Below are positions 1 to 6,509 of a stretch of 10,887 nt of DNA, in pieces; the stretch's first letter is position 1, and each line of letters starts with the position of its first letter. The DNA comes from Rikenellaceae bacterium (lineage in GTDB: Bacteria; Bacteroidota; Bacteroidia; Bacteroidales; UBA932). The stretch is from positions 1 to 10,887 of the forward strand of contig CAAGGO010000437.1 of assembly GCA_900769385.1 (NCBI GenBank). The letters run 5' to 3'. The notes below the pieces were generated by a model. The model was not told where the DNA came from and did not search any database. It worked only from the letters and a program-made list of their open reading frames with translations. A program made the position numbers and the translations under genes.

Positions 1-198
1 AAAGATACCCTATTCCCGCGCGGAATGGGATTTCCTGGCATTCCAAGCATAAAATGCCACCTTTTCCCGCGCAGGCGGCTACAATTCTCCTTTCTGCGCC
101 GAAAAAGATACCCTATTCCCGCGCGGAATGGGATTTCCTGGCATTCCAAGCATAAAATGCCACCTTTTCCCGCGCAGGCGGCTGCAATTCTCCTTTCT
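1..198. repeat. Left array: two tandem copies of a 103-bp repeat
   Basis: Positions 1-95 recur at 104-198 with a single difference (a81 versus g184), so the period is 103 bp. The first copy starts at the window edge, and the array may continue beyond it. Each unit holds two GC-rich nonamers of the form CCCGCGC(A/G)G, at 15, 66, 118 and 169. Each also holds an inverted repeat TGGCATT/AATGCCA (36-42 with 53-59, and 139-145 with 156-162). The array lies just beyond the rnpB terminator and has no convincing coding content; an open frame across it simply repeats the repeat. It aligns without gaps to the array at 1742-1981, at roughly three-quarters identity by eye. Confidence 0.9.
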
Positions 199-207
199 CG
201 CACATAC

Positions 208-238
208 AAAAAATCCTCTGCGGAAAACCGCAGAGGAT
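208..238 (-). terminator. Rho-independent terminator of rnpB
   Basis: A perfect 11-bp stem (213-223 with 228-238) closes on a four-base AAAA loop. On the minus strand it is followed by a run of six T (plus-strand A at 208-213). It lies just past the 3' end of the RNase P RNA. Confidence 0.9.
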
Positions 239-245
239 AATAAAT

Positions 246-675
246 TGTGGGCGGGTCTATAAGCCGGGTCCTGTACTTCAGACTGGCACCCACAAAGGGC
301 ACCCTAAGAAGCTCTTATCATTTATCTAACGCAGCCTACCCCCCGGCAACGGACGAGCAACCCTTAATTACCGGTATACATGGCCTTGCAGGATGCAGTA
401 GGATACCACTATAATGTCGCCATCATAATCCGTGAGCTCTTACCTCACATTTTCACCCTTACCGTAGTGTGCAGTCTGTCAACCCTAAGGTCTCCTGTCT
501 TGCGCATAAGGCTTACATCTGAGTAAACTGAGGCATTGCTGCCCTGCGCTACTACGGCGGTAATTTTCTGTTACCCTTGCATAAACTCCTCGCCTATCTG
601 TGCTTTCCACAGTGCACTGCTCTTTCCTGCCCGGACTTTCCTCCCAAAAATTGAGCGATAAGACAACCCGCCAGG
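246..675 (-). ncRNA. rnpB: RNase P RNA (bacterial class A)
   Basis: This is the catalytic RNA of ribonuclease P, which removes 5' leaders from tRNA precursors. Read on the minus strand, it carries the near-invariant P4/CRI block GAGGAAAGUCCGGGC (643 down to 629). Near its 3' end is the matching conserved segment ACAGGACCCGGCUUAUAG. The two ends pair to form helix P1 (GGCGGGUU at 672-665 with GACCCGCC at 257-250). A GGGGGGUAGGCUGC segment near 332-345 resembles the L15 region that binds the tRNA 3' CCA. The length, about 430 nt, is usual for this RNA. The ends are estimated from P1, the upstream -7 element and the downstream terminator, so they may be off by a few bases. An open frame at 485-757 on the same strand falls inside this RNA and is not a gene. 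Confidence 0.95.
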
Positions 676-678
676 CCG

Positions 679-686
679 CAAAGGTA
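679..686 (-). promoter_or_regulatory. rnpB promoter, -7 element TACCTTTG
   Basis: The minus-strand sequence TACCTTTG matches the Bacteroidota -7 consensus TAnnTTTG exactly. It sits a few bases before the predicted 5' end of the RNase P RNA. No clear -33 TTTG is seen. The region where one would fall lies just after the stop codon of the transposase-like gene at 714. Confidence 0.65.
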
Positions 687-713
687 CTAATTTTACTTTT
701 ATTATGAATAATC

Positions 714-1622
714 TTATCTGACTCTATTTGGAAACAACGATTCCAGGACAATGTCATCCAACCTTAATAAACGTTTAATCTGCTTATTTGAAGCATTATA
801 ATCATAGTGCATTATCTTGGCAACTTCAATTTTATAATCTCTATTCAAAACAGACGGATTTTTCACATCATAACGTTTCAAACAAAGTGACATCACTGCA
901 GAAAATATCTCCTCATCAGTATACGTTACCTTATCGCCTAGTTCTTTTGCAATTGAAGAATAAGTTTCTATTTGTCGGGAAGACAAATGAAAATAATGGC
1001 TTGCATTCTTAAAAATTGATTCAGCCAAAGATATGTCACAATATGAAAGAGGTGAAATATACTCACCAGAGAAGATATAATCAGGTGGTATCTCAAAATT
1101 CCTTGACTTGAATAAAGAGCGTTTTTTATCCAAGCTAAGTGAACCTAAAAGCAAATTATGCTCATAATGGGTAAATTTATTGAAGAAATATCTATTCGCT
1201 CCCCATTCATATGTAAAAGGTGTAGTATTTTTATCTACAAGATATCCATTCCTGTTAACATATACTATCACCGTTTGAAGATACTTAAGATCTGATATTT
1301 TAAAATAATGGGGAATAAAGGACGTCAATTTTACCGGATACTGTAAATTAGCAAGATATCTTTTGAGCCTTTTTTTAAATGAATTAAAAAATTGCAGCAA
1401 AACATCTTCCTCACAAATCAATACAAAGTGAAGATGGTTGCTCATAATTTGGAATGTAAGAATCTTAAGCTTGGACGAAAACTCAGATGCACACAAAGCT
1501 ACCAGGTTCATACCAAATACATAATCACATCGTTCCCTAAAAATTAATCCAATAAATTCACCGGGAGTGCACAGATGCCACATTGTGCCCAATTCTTCAA
1601 AGTCAAAATACTCTTGTTCCAT
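714..1622 (-). CDS. RAYT-like / IS200-type HUH (Y1) transposase
   Basis: A 302-residue protein with the N-terminal fold signature of the Y1/HUH single-strand DNA nucleases (IS200/IS605 TnpA and REP-associated tyrosine transposases). The metal-binding HUH motif is MSNHLHFVL (His63 and His65). The likely nucleophile is Tyr121 in VIVYVNRNGYLVD, which lines up with the Y-x-x-x-N-P helix of RAYTs; Tyr114 is an alternative. The C-terminal third (about 255-300) reads like a small helix-turn-helix DNA-binding region (YKIEVAKIM...SNKQIKRLL). At about 300 residues it is longer than IS200 TnpA, which has about 150, and closer to RAYT-type proteins. Coding DNA is clearly more A+T-rich than the neighbours, which suggests transfer. 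ATG 1622 is chosen as start; Met14 is a possible alternative. No IS ends were found close to the gene, but 103-bp repeat arrays bracket the gene together with rnpB. Family assignment is firm; RAYT function is inferred. Confidence 0.8.
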   Translation of the reverse strand: MEQEYFDFEELGTMWHLCTPGEFIGLIFRERCDYVFGMNLVALCASEFSSKLKILTFQIMSNHLHFVLICEEDVLLQFFNSFKKRLKRYLANLQYPVKLTSFIPHYFKISDLKYLQTVIVYVNRNGYLVDKNTTPFTYEWGANRYFFNKFTHYEHNLLLGSLSLDKKRSLFKSRNFEIPPDYIFSGEYISPLSYCDISLAESIFKNASHYFHLSSRQIETYSSIAKELGDKVTYTDEEIFSAVMSLCLKRYDVKNPSVLNRDYKIEVAKIMHYDYNASNKQIKRLLRLDDIVLESLFPNRVR

Positions 1623-1639
1623 TGCATTTTTTGTGCAAT
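1621..1639 (-). promoter_or_regulatory. Inverted repeat over the transposase start codon
   Basis: On the minus strand, ATTGCA - CAAAAAA - TGCAAT is a perfect 6-bp inverted repeat with a 7-nt loop. Its 3' arm contains the first two bases of the ATG start codon. In RNA it would be a weak hairpin that partly hides the start. In DNA it could be an operator. It may also be chance in A+T-rich sequence. Confidence 0.3.
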
Positions 1640-1741
1640 AGTATCAGAATTTTAAATTAAAGCAGTGACAAATCGTAAATAAATTACATATGCTTGAAAA
1701 ATATTTCTTTTTTTAATCCCGACAATTCCTGAAAAAGAAAT

Positions 1742-1981
1742 CCCGCGCAGAAAAAGATACTCAATTCACGCGCAGAATGGTGCTACATGGCAATCCAGGC
1801 GGGAAAGGCGACATTTTTCCGCGCAGGCTCTAGGAATTATGCTTCCCGCGCAGAAAAAGATACTCGATTCCCGCACAGAATGGTGCTACATGGCAATCCA
1901 AGCGGGAAAGGCGGCATTTTCCCGCGCAGGCTCTAGGTATTATACTTCCCGCGCAGAAAAAGATACTCAATTCCCGCGCAG
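1742..1981. repeat. Right array: 2.3 tandem copies of the 103-bp repeat
   Basis: Units begin at 1742, 1845 and 1948, exactly 103 bp apart. The third is cut short at about 1981, just before the cyuA terminator. Each full unit contains three copies of the nonamer CCCGCGCAG or a one-base variant. Starts are at 1742, 1767, 1818, 1845, 1870, 1921, 1948 and 1973, with a repeating 25-51-27 spacing. The array has the same orientation and period as the one at 1-198. It differs inside: the left units lack the third nonamer (degenerate there) and carry a different inverted repeat. There is no coding content. Confidence 0.9.
1902..1925. repeat. Hairpin inside the right repeat unit
   Basis: GCGGGAAA (1902-1909) and TTTCCCGC (1918-1925) form an 8-bp stem around an 8-nt loop. 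The equivalent in the preceding unit (1799-1806 with 1815-1822) has one change that still allows pairing as a G-U wobble if the plus strand is transcribed. The GCGGGAA arm can also pair with TTCCCGC at 1868-1874, so two mutually exclusive folds exist. Such small palindromes are the kind of structure HUH transposases recognise. Confidence 0.6.
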
Positions 1982-1993
1982 ACGCCAATCAAC

Positions 1994-2030
1994 AAAAAAA
2001 AACGCAGCAAGTGACAAGCCTTGCTGCGTT
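1994..2030 (-). terminator. Rho-independent terminator of cyuA
   Basis: An 11-bp perfect stem (2001-2011 with 2020-2030) with an 8-nt loop is followed on the minus strand by a T-run (plus-strand A at 1994-2002). It lies 20 bp past the cyuA stop and ends the minus-strand transcript that starts upstream of 6451. Confidence 0.9.
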
Positions 2031-2050
2031 TATATATATAAGCCAAAAGC

Positions 2051-3406
2051 CTATTTGCAAACCATAATATCCAGAATCATACGGTCTGTAGTCTGCATAC
2101 CCTCGGCACCAATGCGGCCAAGGTTGCAGATGGTTTTCTCAATGCAGTCCTCAATGATACCGTCATTTGACGAAATGCAGATACCGTCAAGTGCAAGCAC
2201 GGCAGCCTGAATTGAAGAAGAAACACCCGAAGCAACTTTAAGGGCACAACCAACTTTTGCACCGTCGCAAACCATACCGGTAATGTTACCAACCATATTC
2301 TTTATTGCAGAACATACCTGCTCATAACCGCCACCCTGAAGATAAACAATACCGCAAGATGAACCGGTAGAGGCAATAACGCAACCGCACAACGCAGAAA
2401 GCTTGCCCAAATAACCTTTAATGTGAATTGCAATCAGATGGCTCAAAACAAGAGCTCGTGCAAGTTTCTCCTCTCCTACTCCCATTTTCTCGGCAACTGC
2501 AATCACAGGCATTGTAACTGTAATACCCTGGTTTCCGCTTCCCGAATTGCTCATAGCCGGAAGAGTGCAACCGGCCATACGGGCATCAGAAGCGGCAGCA
2601 GTGGCAGCCATAGCGTAAGTCATTACAGAAGAGCCGAACACATCGGAATGCTCACGGGCAAGAATTGTCTTACCAACCTTCAAGCCATAATCATTCTTCA
2701 GTCCGGCATCGGCAAGTGCCTTGTTCAATTTTACTGAATCCAAGATGAACCTGATATTGTCAAATGAAGCCTCCTGCGCAAACTGAAGAATCTCCTTCAC
2801 CGACAATTTATAATCCAAAGTTGTCTTCTCCTCTGCAGGAGCAACACCAGGAGTAAGTGAAGAGCAGGCAGAACCTGAACAATTCAAAGGCTCAATATGC
2901 GAAGGGGCAAGAATCTCAACCCCATCACATACCACAGAAACTATTGAATCGTGGTTGTTCTTTATCTCTGTAGCAGCAGTATGCTCAACACCGTCAGCAC
3001 CAGCACCATAAGCCAACGCTTTAATATAAAGTTTCAAAGGTGTATCAGCCAAAGTAATCTTAACCTTGCCGGCATCAACCAAAGCCTTAGCGGCCTCAAT
3101 TGAATCATCAGACAAATCCTTAAGTACCTCCAGGCCGTACTCACTCTTTCCGCAAGTAACCGCCAAAGCAGAAGCAATATGCAAACCAATCATACCGGTA
3201 CCCGGGATACCCACACCCATACCGTTCTTGAGGATATTTGCACTAACCTCCACAACAAGGTGTGAAACCTCTGCCCCTACCTGACGCAAAGCCTCACAAG
3301 AACGTGCAACAGCAAGAGAAACCGCAATTGGCTCAGTACAACCCAAAGCCGGTTTAACCTCCTTCTGAATCAGTTGAATTATTTCCAGTTCTCTATGTAG
3401 ATCCAT
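2051..3406 (-). CDS. cyuA: L-cysteine desulfidase (CyuA / serine dehydratase alpha-like family)
   Basis: A 451-residue cytoplasmic enzyme of the UPF0597/YhaM family. Characterised members are [4Fe-4S] enzymes that split L-cysteine into pyruvate, ammonia and sulfide. The family hallmark is near the start: KPALGCTEP with Cys23. Cluster-type cysteines lie in the C-terminal half: AGCTLPAMSNSGSGNQG (Cys280), LCGCVIASTGSSCG (Cys340, 342, 351) and MVCDGAKVGC (Cys380, 387). The glycine-serine-rich NSGSGNQG stretch is typical of the serine-dehydratase-alpha fold. ATG 3406 (MDLHREL) is preferred over an in-frame TTG at 3418, because ATG fits the family N-terminus. The gene lies 45 bp downstream of the amidase-like gene on the same strand, probably in one transcript, and ends at a strong terminator. 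A D-cysteine desulfhydrase lies nearby, which supports a cysteine rather than a serine substrate. Confidence 0.88.
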   Translation of the reverse strand: MDLHRELEIIQLIQKEVKPALGCTEPIAVSLAVARSCEALRQVGAEVSHLVVEVSANILKNGMGVGIPGTGMIGLHIASALAVTCGKSEYGLEVLKDLSDDSIEAAKALVDAGKVKITLADTPLKLYIKALAYGAGADGVEHTAATEIKNNHDSIVSVVCDGVEILAPSHIEPLNCSGSACSSLTPGVAPAEEKTTLDYKLSVKEILQFAQEASFDNIRFILDSVKLNKALADAGLKNDYGLKVGKTILAREHSDVFGSSVMTYAMAATAAASDARMAGCTLPAMSNSGSGNQGITVTMPVIAVAEKMGVGEEKLARALVLSHLIAIHIKGYLGKLSALCGCVIASTGSSCGIVYLQGGGYEQVCSAIKNMVGNITGMVCDGAKVGCALKVASGVSSSIQAAVLALDGICISSNDGIIEDCIEKTICNLGRIGAEGMQTTDRMILDIMVCK

Positions 3407-3451
3407 ATTTGTAAACAATCAAAATATTAAAGTCATGAGATTGACTCAAAA

Positions 3452-6451
3452 TTATTTCTCAAAGAAATTCAATACCTCACCCATCAACTTCTCAATCTGG
3501 CAAGGGGTAGCAAGAGTCTCAATAGGGAATCCCAAAGAAACGGTCCTGTAAGCACCTTTATAAGCCACACCGGCAGAAATGTTGTTGTCCGAGTATCTGA
3601 AAATTGTAAATGCATCTTTATCAGTTGGAACCAATGCATCAGGCGACTCAACAGCATAAACCTTGTCATTCAATTTGGTAGAGAAATTGAAGTTGCCGCT
3701 GAAACCATATGGATTTGCAACTGCACCCACAGCACCCTCGCTGCTGGCAGTATTGGTCCTCCATTTGTACTTCAATACATCCTGGGCAAACTTCTTGCCC
3801 TCTTCAGTAACATTGTAGCTGTCATACAAGTCAGTTGCAATGTTTGCTCCCGACAACAACAGATTGCCACCTGCAGCACAATAATCTGCAATAGCTTTCT
3901 GCAAAGCAACAGGGAACACCTCATATTTAAGGCCATAAACACCTCTGCCAATCTTTGTCTTACCCTGTTTACCCATAATCATATCCACAACCTTATAGTT
4001 GTTCATATTAACCTTACCGGCCTTAACGGCACCAACTGAAGCAGAAACAAAGCTGTAACCGTTCTTTAGAAGTGCAAGACCGTGAACATAAGGATAATCA
4101 AAAGTATTTCCGGCAAAAACCTTGTCCTCCATATCTGTATAAGAAGCACCAAAACCTGGGGCATCATCATCCATCCAAGGAATCTCCCTGCGGAACTCAT
4201 ACTGTCCGCCAATGAAAGACCAGTCTGCCTTGTAAGGAACTCCATTGTCCAACATATTGTTGAACCCTGCAAAAGTAGAATCATCCTTAGGCATTACAGC
4301 CGGACCAGAAACCCTCTCAAAACCGTTTACAACCAAAGCAAGCTTACCGGCTGCACCAGCTGCAGGAGAAACACCTACAGAAAGAATCTCTGAAGGGAAT
4401 GAAGCACCACCGTCATTGATTGCAACAACTTTATAGCTGTAAATGCTGCCCGCATTGATTGGAAGCACAGCAGAAGTATCCTTAACTACAACACCGTTGT
4501 CAAAACCACCGTCATTCAATTTTGTATAAACAACATAACCGGTAGGCTCTGCAGTTGGCTCTGCAGGATCTGAAACAGGGCTCCAGCTAAGTTTCACAGA
4601 ACCCTCACCGTTAAGCTCAGCTGCAAAATTTGCAACAGGAAGCGGCTGTACAGTATAAGGAACATTATTGGCTACGCTCAAATATTTAAGGATACCCTTA
4701 TAAATTGCACGGCTAACTGTAAAACGGAAACTTGGATCCAAACCGTACTTCATATCTGCAAAGTTCTGGTGTGAAAGAAGCTCCAAAAGCATAGCAGGAA
4801 CCTCAGGCGTACGTGACTCGTTATAAGATCTGTCCCACAAGCCCCTTCTGCTCCAAGATGGTTCATAAGCTGCACGGATATCATTTGTAATCTCAGTCTG
4901 TACAATATCAGTAAGCTCACGGGCAGTCATACGGCTCTTTCCGTTAATGTATTTGTCAGAACCGTTTGAAAGCTTGGTATAGATTGCAAGAACACCCACA
5001 ATTGAATCATTAGGGAAAGTACCCGCATCTGTATGGAATGCAAATGACATATCTACCGGAATGTTGTAACCTGGAGCATCAGGATTAACCTTGCTGCCAC
5101 CTACAAGGGCATTCACCCAACGGCCACGGCACATATAATCATCTGTATAATCATTCTTAAGGTTTGTATAAGAATAGATTGAATCGGTAAAGCCGGCCCA
5201 CTGCAACCAGTATCTTGCGCCCTCTGTAAAACGTGGGTAACCGCTGGTAATAGCCTCTACATTGTAAGAAGGCATATCGGTAGGTTTTCTGGCAATATTA
5301 CCCATACCGCCACCAAATCTTACAGCATCAGCGGTAACAACAACACCAGCTTTTTCAGAAACGTTGCTCAAGAACACACCCTGATCTGCAGAACCTTTGC
5401 TGAACGGGAATGTGCCCAAGTAAATCCAGGTACTTCCACCCATCTTCTGGTTAACCTTAAACTGGGTCTCACCACCGTTATATTTAACTGTATAAAGGGC
5501 ACCGTCTGTACTGTTAGGCAATGTCTTGTAAGAAACATAAACAGCAAACTCACCGTCTTTGGGCATTTTAGGAATCCATTTTGCAACACTCTCCGCAACC
5601 TGTTTCTTTCCTTTAACTACACCATTTGCAACTCTGTAAGTACCCATTACAAAAGGGTTCTCACCGTGCTCATAGGCAGCCTTTGCATTTGCAAAACCTG
5701 TATCCCCTTTTGTCCAGGCATTTGCTCCCGACAACTCATCATAACCACCCATCAACGCATCATTGTCTACAACCACCTCGATGGTATTGATATCCCTCTC
5801 TCTAGGAAGAAGCACATTTGCACCGGCATTCTCCAACATAGGAACAAGGAAAGGAACCACATAACTCTGGGTATAAAGATCCTCTACAGTATTAAGGAGT
5901 CTTGCCCTCTGCCACTGCCATCTGTGGGTAGGCTGGTTATAATACCAGCCGTGGCTCTGCCAAACTGCAAGATGTCTTCCGTTCAAACCATACTGTATGT
6001 CATATGGAAGAGACACATTCTCAACAAGAGGAGCCTGTACATTCTTAGCTTTCTTTACTTTCTTGGGTTTTGCAGGGGTCTTGTATGCCTCTGAATAGAA
6101 TGTTGATGCCAACTCCTGCAATGTTGATCCGTTTGCATAAAGGGTAACGTCCATCCCCTTGTATTCATCGGGAAGATTATTGTTTACAATATTGTAAATG
6201 TCCTTAACAGTGTTGTCTCTGAAAGAGTAGTCACTGGTTAGTTTTGAGAAGTGGATGTCAAGTTTTTTGCCGTTTACAATGGCTGAATCCACCTGAACTT
6301 TTACAACTATGGATGCTACCGGTTTAAGGTAAGTTGCCACCTGCTCAGAAATGGCGGCAAATTTCTCTGCATCCTTTACTACAGTCTGCGCCTGTGCCAT
6401 ATTGAAAATGAGCATCAGGGCAACCAAAGGGAAGAATTTTTTTAGAAACAT
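3452..6451 (-). CDS. Secreted amidase_3-like protein with golvesin-type and fibronectin III domains
   Basis: A 999-residue exported protein. Residues 1-22 form a signal peptide (KK, hydrophobic core, AQAQ end). A Lys/Ala/Pro linker lies at about 125-138. The N-acetylmuramoyl-L-alanine amidase fold starts near 155. Likely Zn/catalytic residues are His167 (WQSHGW), Glu190 (NTVEDLYTQ), His473 (FAFHTDAG) and Glu557 (PAMLLELLSHQN), matching the H-E-H-E pattern of amidase_3. A golvesin-C-like beta domain (about 285-385, AVYVSYKTLP...WIYLGTFPF...VVVTADAVRFG) sits inside the amidase fold. A fibronectin type III domain follows at about 603-697, then a C-terminal domain (700-999) with a Rossmann-like stretch (VVDMIMGKQ...AIADYCAAGGNLLLSGANI). 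Such proteins are often labelled xanthan lyase in databases; I see no evidence for that activity. Peptidoglycan or glycan hydrolysis in the periplasm or at the surface is likely. It leads a probable operon with cyuA. Confidence 0.8.
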   Translation of the reverse strand: MFLKKFFPLVALMLIFNMAQAQTVVKDAEKFAAISEQVATYLKPVASIVVKVQVDSAIVNGKKLDIHFSKLTSDYSFRDNTVKDIYNIVNNNLPDEYKGMDVTLYANGSTLQELASTFYSEAYKTPAKPKKVKKAKNVQAPLVENVSLPYDIQYGLNGRHLAVWQSHGWYYNQPTHRWQWQRARLLNTVEDLYTQSYVVPFLVPMLENAGANVLLPRERDINTIEVVVDNDALMGGYDELSGANAWTKGDTGFANAKAAYEHGENPFVMGTYRVANGVVKGKKQVAESVAKWIPKMPKDGEFAVYVSYKTLPNSTDGALYTVKYNGGETQFKVNQKMGGSTWIYLGTFPFSKGSADQGVFLSNVSEKAGVVVTADAVRFGGGMGNIARKPTDMPSYNVEAITSGYPRFTEGARYWLQWAGFTDSIYSYTNLKNDYTDDYMCRGRWVNALVGGSKVNPDAPGYNIPVDMSFAFHTDAGTFPNDSIVGVLAIYTKLSNGSDKYINGKSRMTARELTDIVQTEITNDIRAAYEPSWSRRGLWDRSYNESRTPEVPAMLLELLSHQNFADMKYGLDPSFRFTVSRAIYKGILKYLSVANNVPYTVQPLPVANFAAELNGEGSVKLSWSPVSDPAEPTAEPTGYVVYTKLNDGGFDNGVVVKDTSAVLPINAGSIYSYKVVAINDGGASFPSEILSVGVSPAAGAAGKLALVVNGFERVSGPAVMPKDDSTFAGFNNMLDNGVPYKADWSFIGGQYEFRREIPWMDDDAPGFGASYTDMEDKVFAGNTFDYPYVHGLALLKNGYSFVSASVGAVKAGKVNMNNYKVVDMIMGKQGKTKIGRGVYGLKYEVFPVALQKAIADYCAAGGNLLLSGANIATDLYDSYNVTEEGKKFAQDVLKYKWRTNTASSEGAVGAVANPYGFSGNFNFSTKLNDKVYAVESPDALVPTDKDAFTIFRYSDNNISAGVAYKGAYRTVSLGFPIETLATPCQIEKLMGEVLNFFEK

Positions 6452-6463
6452 CTTTTTTACTAT

Positions 6464-6471
6464 TAAATTTG
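6464..6471 (+). promoter_or_regulatory. dcyD promoter, -7 element TAAATTTG
   Basis: An exact match to the Bacteroidota TAnnTTTG element. It would start transcription near 6477 and leave a leader of about 30 nt before ATG 6510. A T-rich run (6437-6444) occupies the place of a -33 element, without a clean TTTG. Confidence 0.55.
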
Positions 6472-6473
6472 CA

Positions 6474-6481
6474 CAAAGATA
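6474..6481 (-). promoter_or_regulatory. Amidase-cyuA promoter, -7 element TATCTTTG
   Basis: An exact minus-strand match to TAnnTTTG, 22 bp before ATG 6451. It lies only 2 bp from the opposing -7 element of dcyD, so RNA polymerase could probably not occupy both at once. Confidence 0.55.
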
Positions 6482-6509
6482 ACAAAAACACTAGACACTC
6501 TATTTTAAA

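Noticed and set aside
25..240. Open frame of 71 codons on the plus strand across the left repeats
   Set aside because: The translation simply duplicates with the 103-bp repeat and runs into the rnpB terminator. There is no protein-like composition.
485..757. Open frame of 90 codons on the minus strand
   Set aside because: It lies almost entirely within the RNase P RNA, including the conserved P4 block, and resembles no protein.
714..1741. Complete IS200-type insertion sequence with defined ends
   Set aside because: No subterminal palindromes or clear left and right ends flank the gene alone. The only repeats are the arrays, one of which lies beyond rnpB.
1640..1741. Promoter of the transposase gene
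   Set aside because: The region is A+T-rich. The closest match (TACGATTTG) has one base too many for TAnnTTTG, so I do not call it.
1..1981. CRISPR array
   Set aside because: The repeated unit is 103 bp with no short repeat plus unique-spacer pattern; spacer-like stretches are also repeated. No cas genes are present.
1839..2210. Open frame of 123 codons on the plus strand
   Set aside because: It crosses the repeat array, the cyuA terminator and the antisense of the cyuA end. It is a frame artefact.
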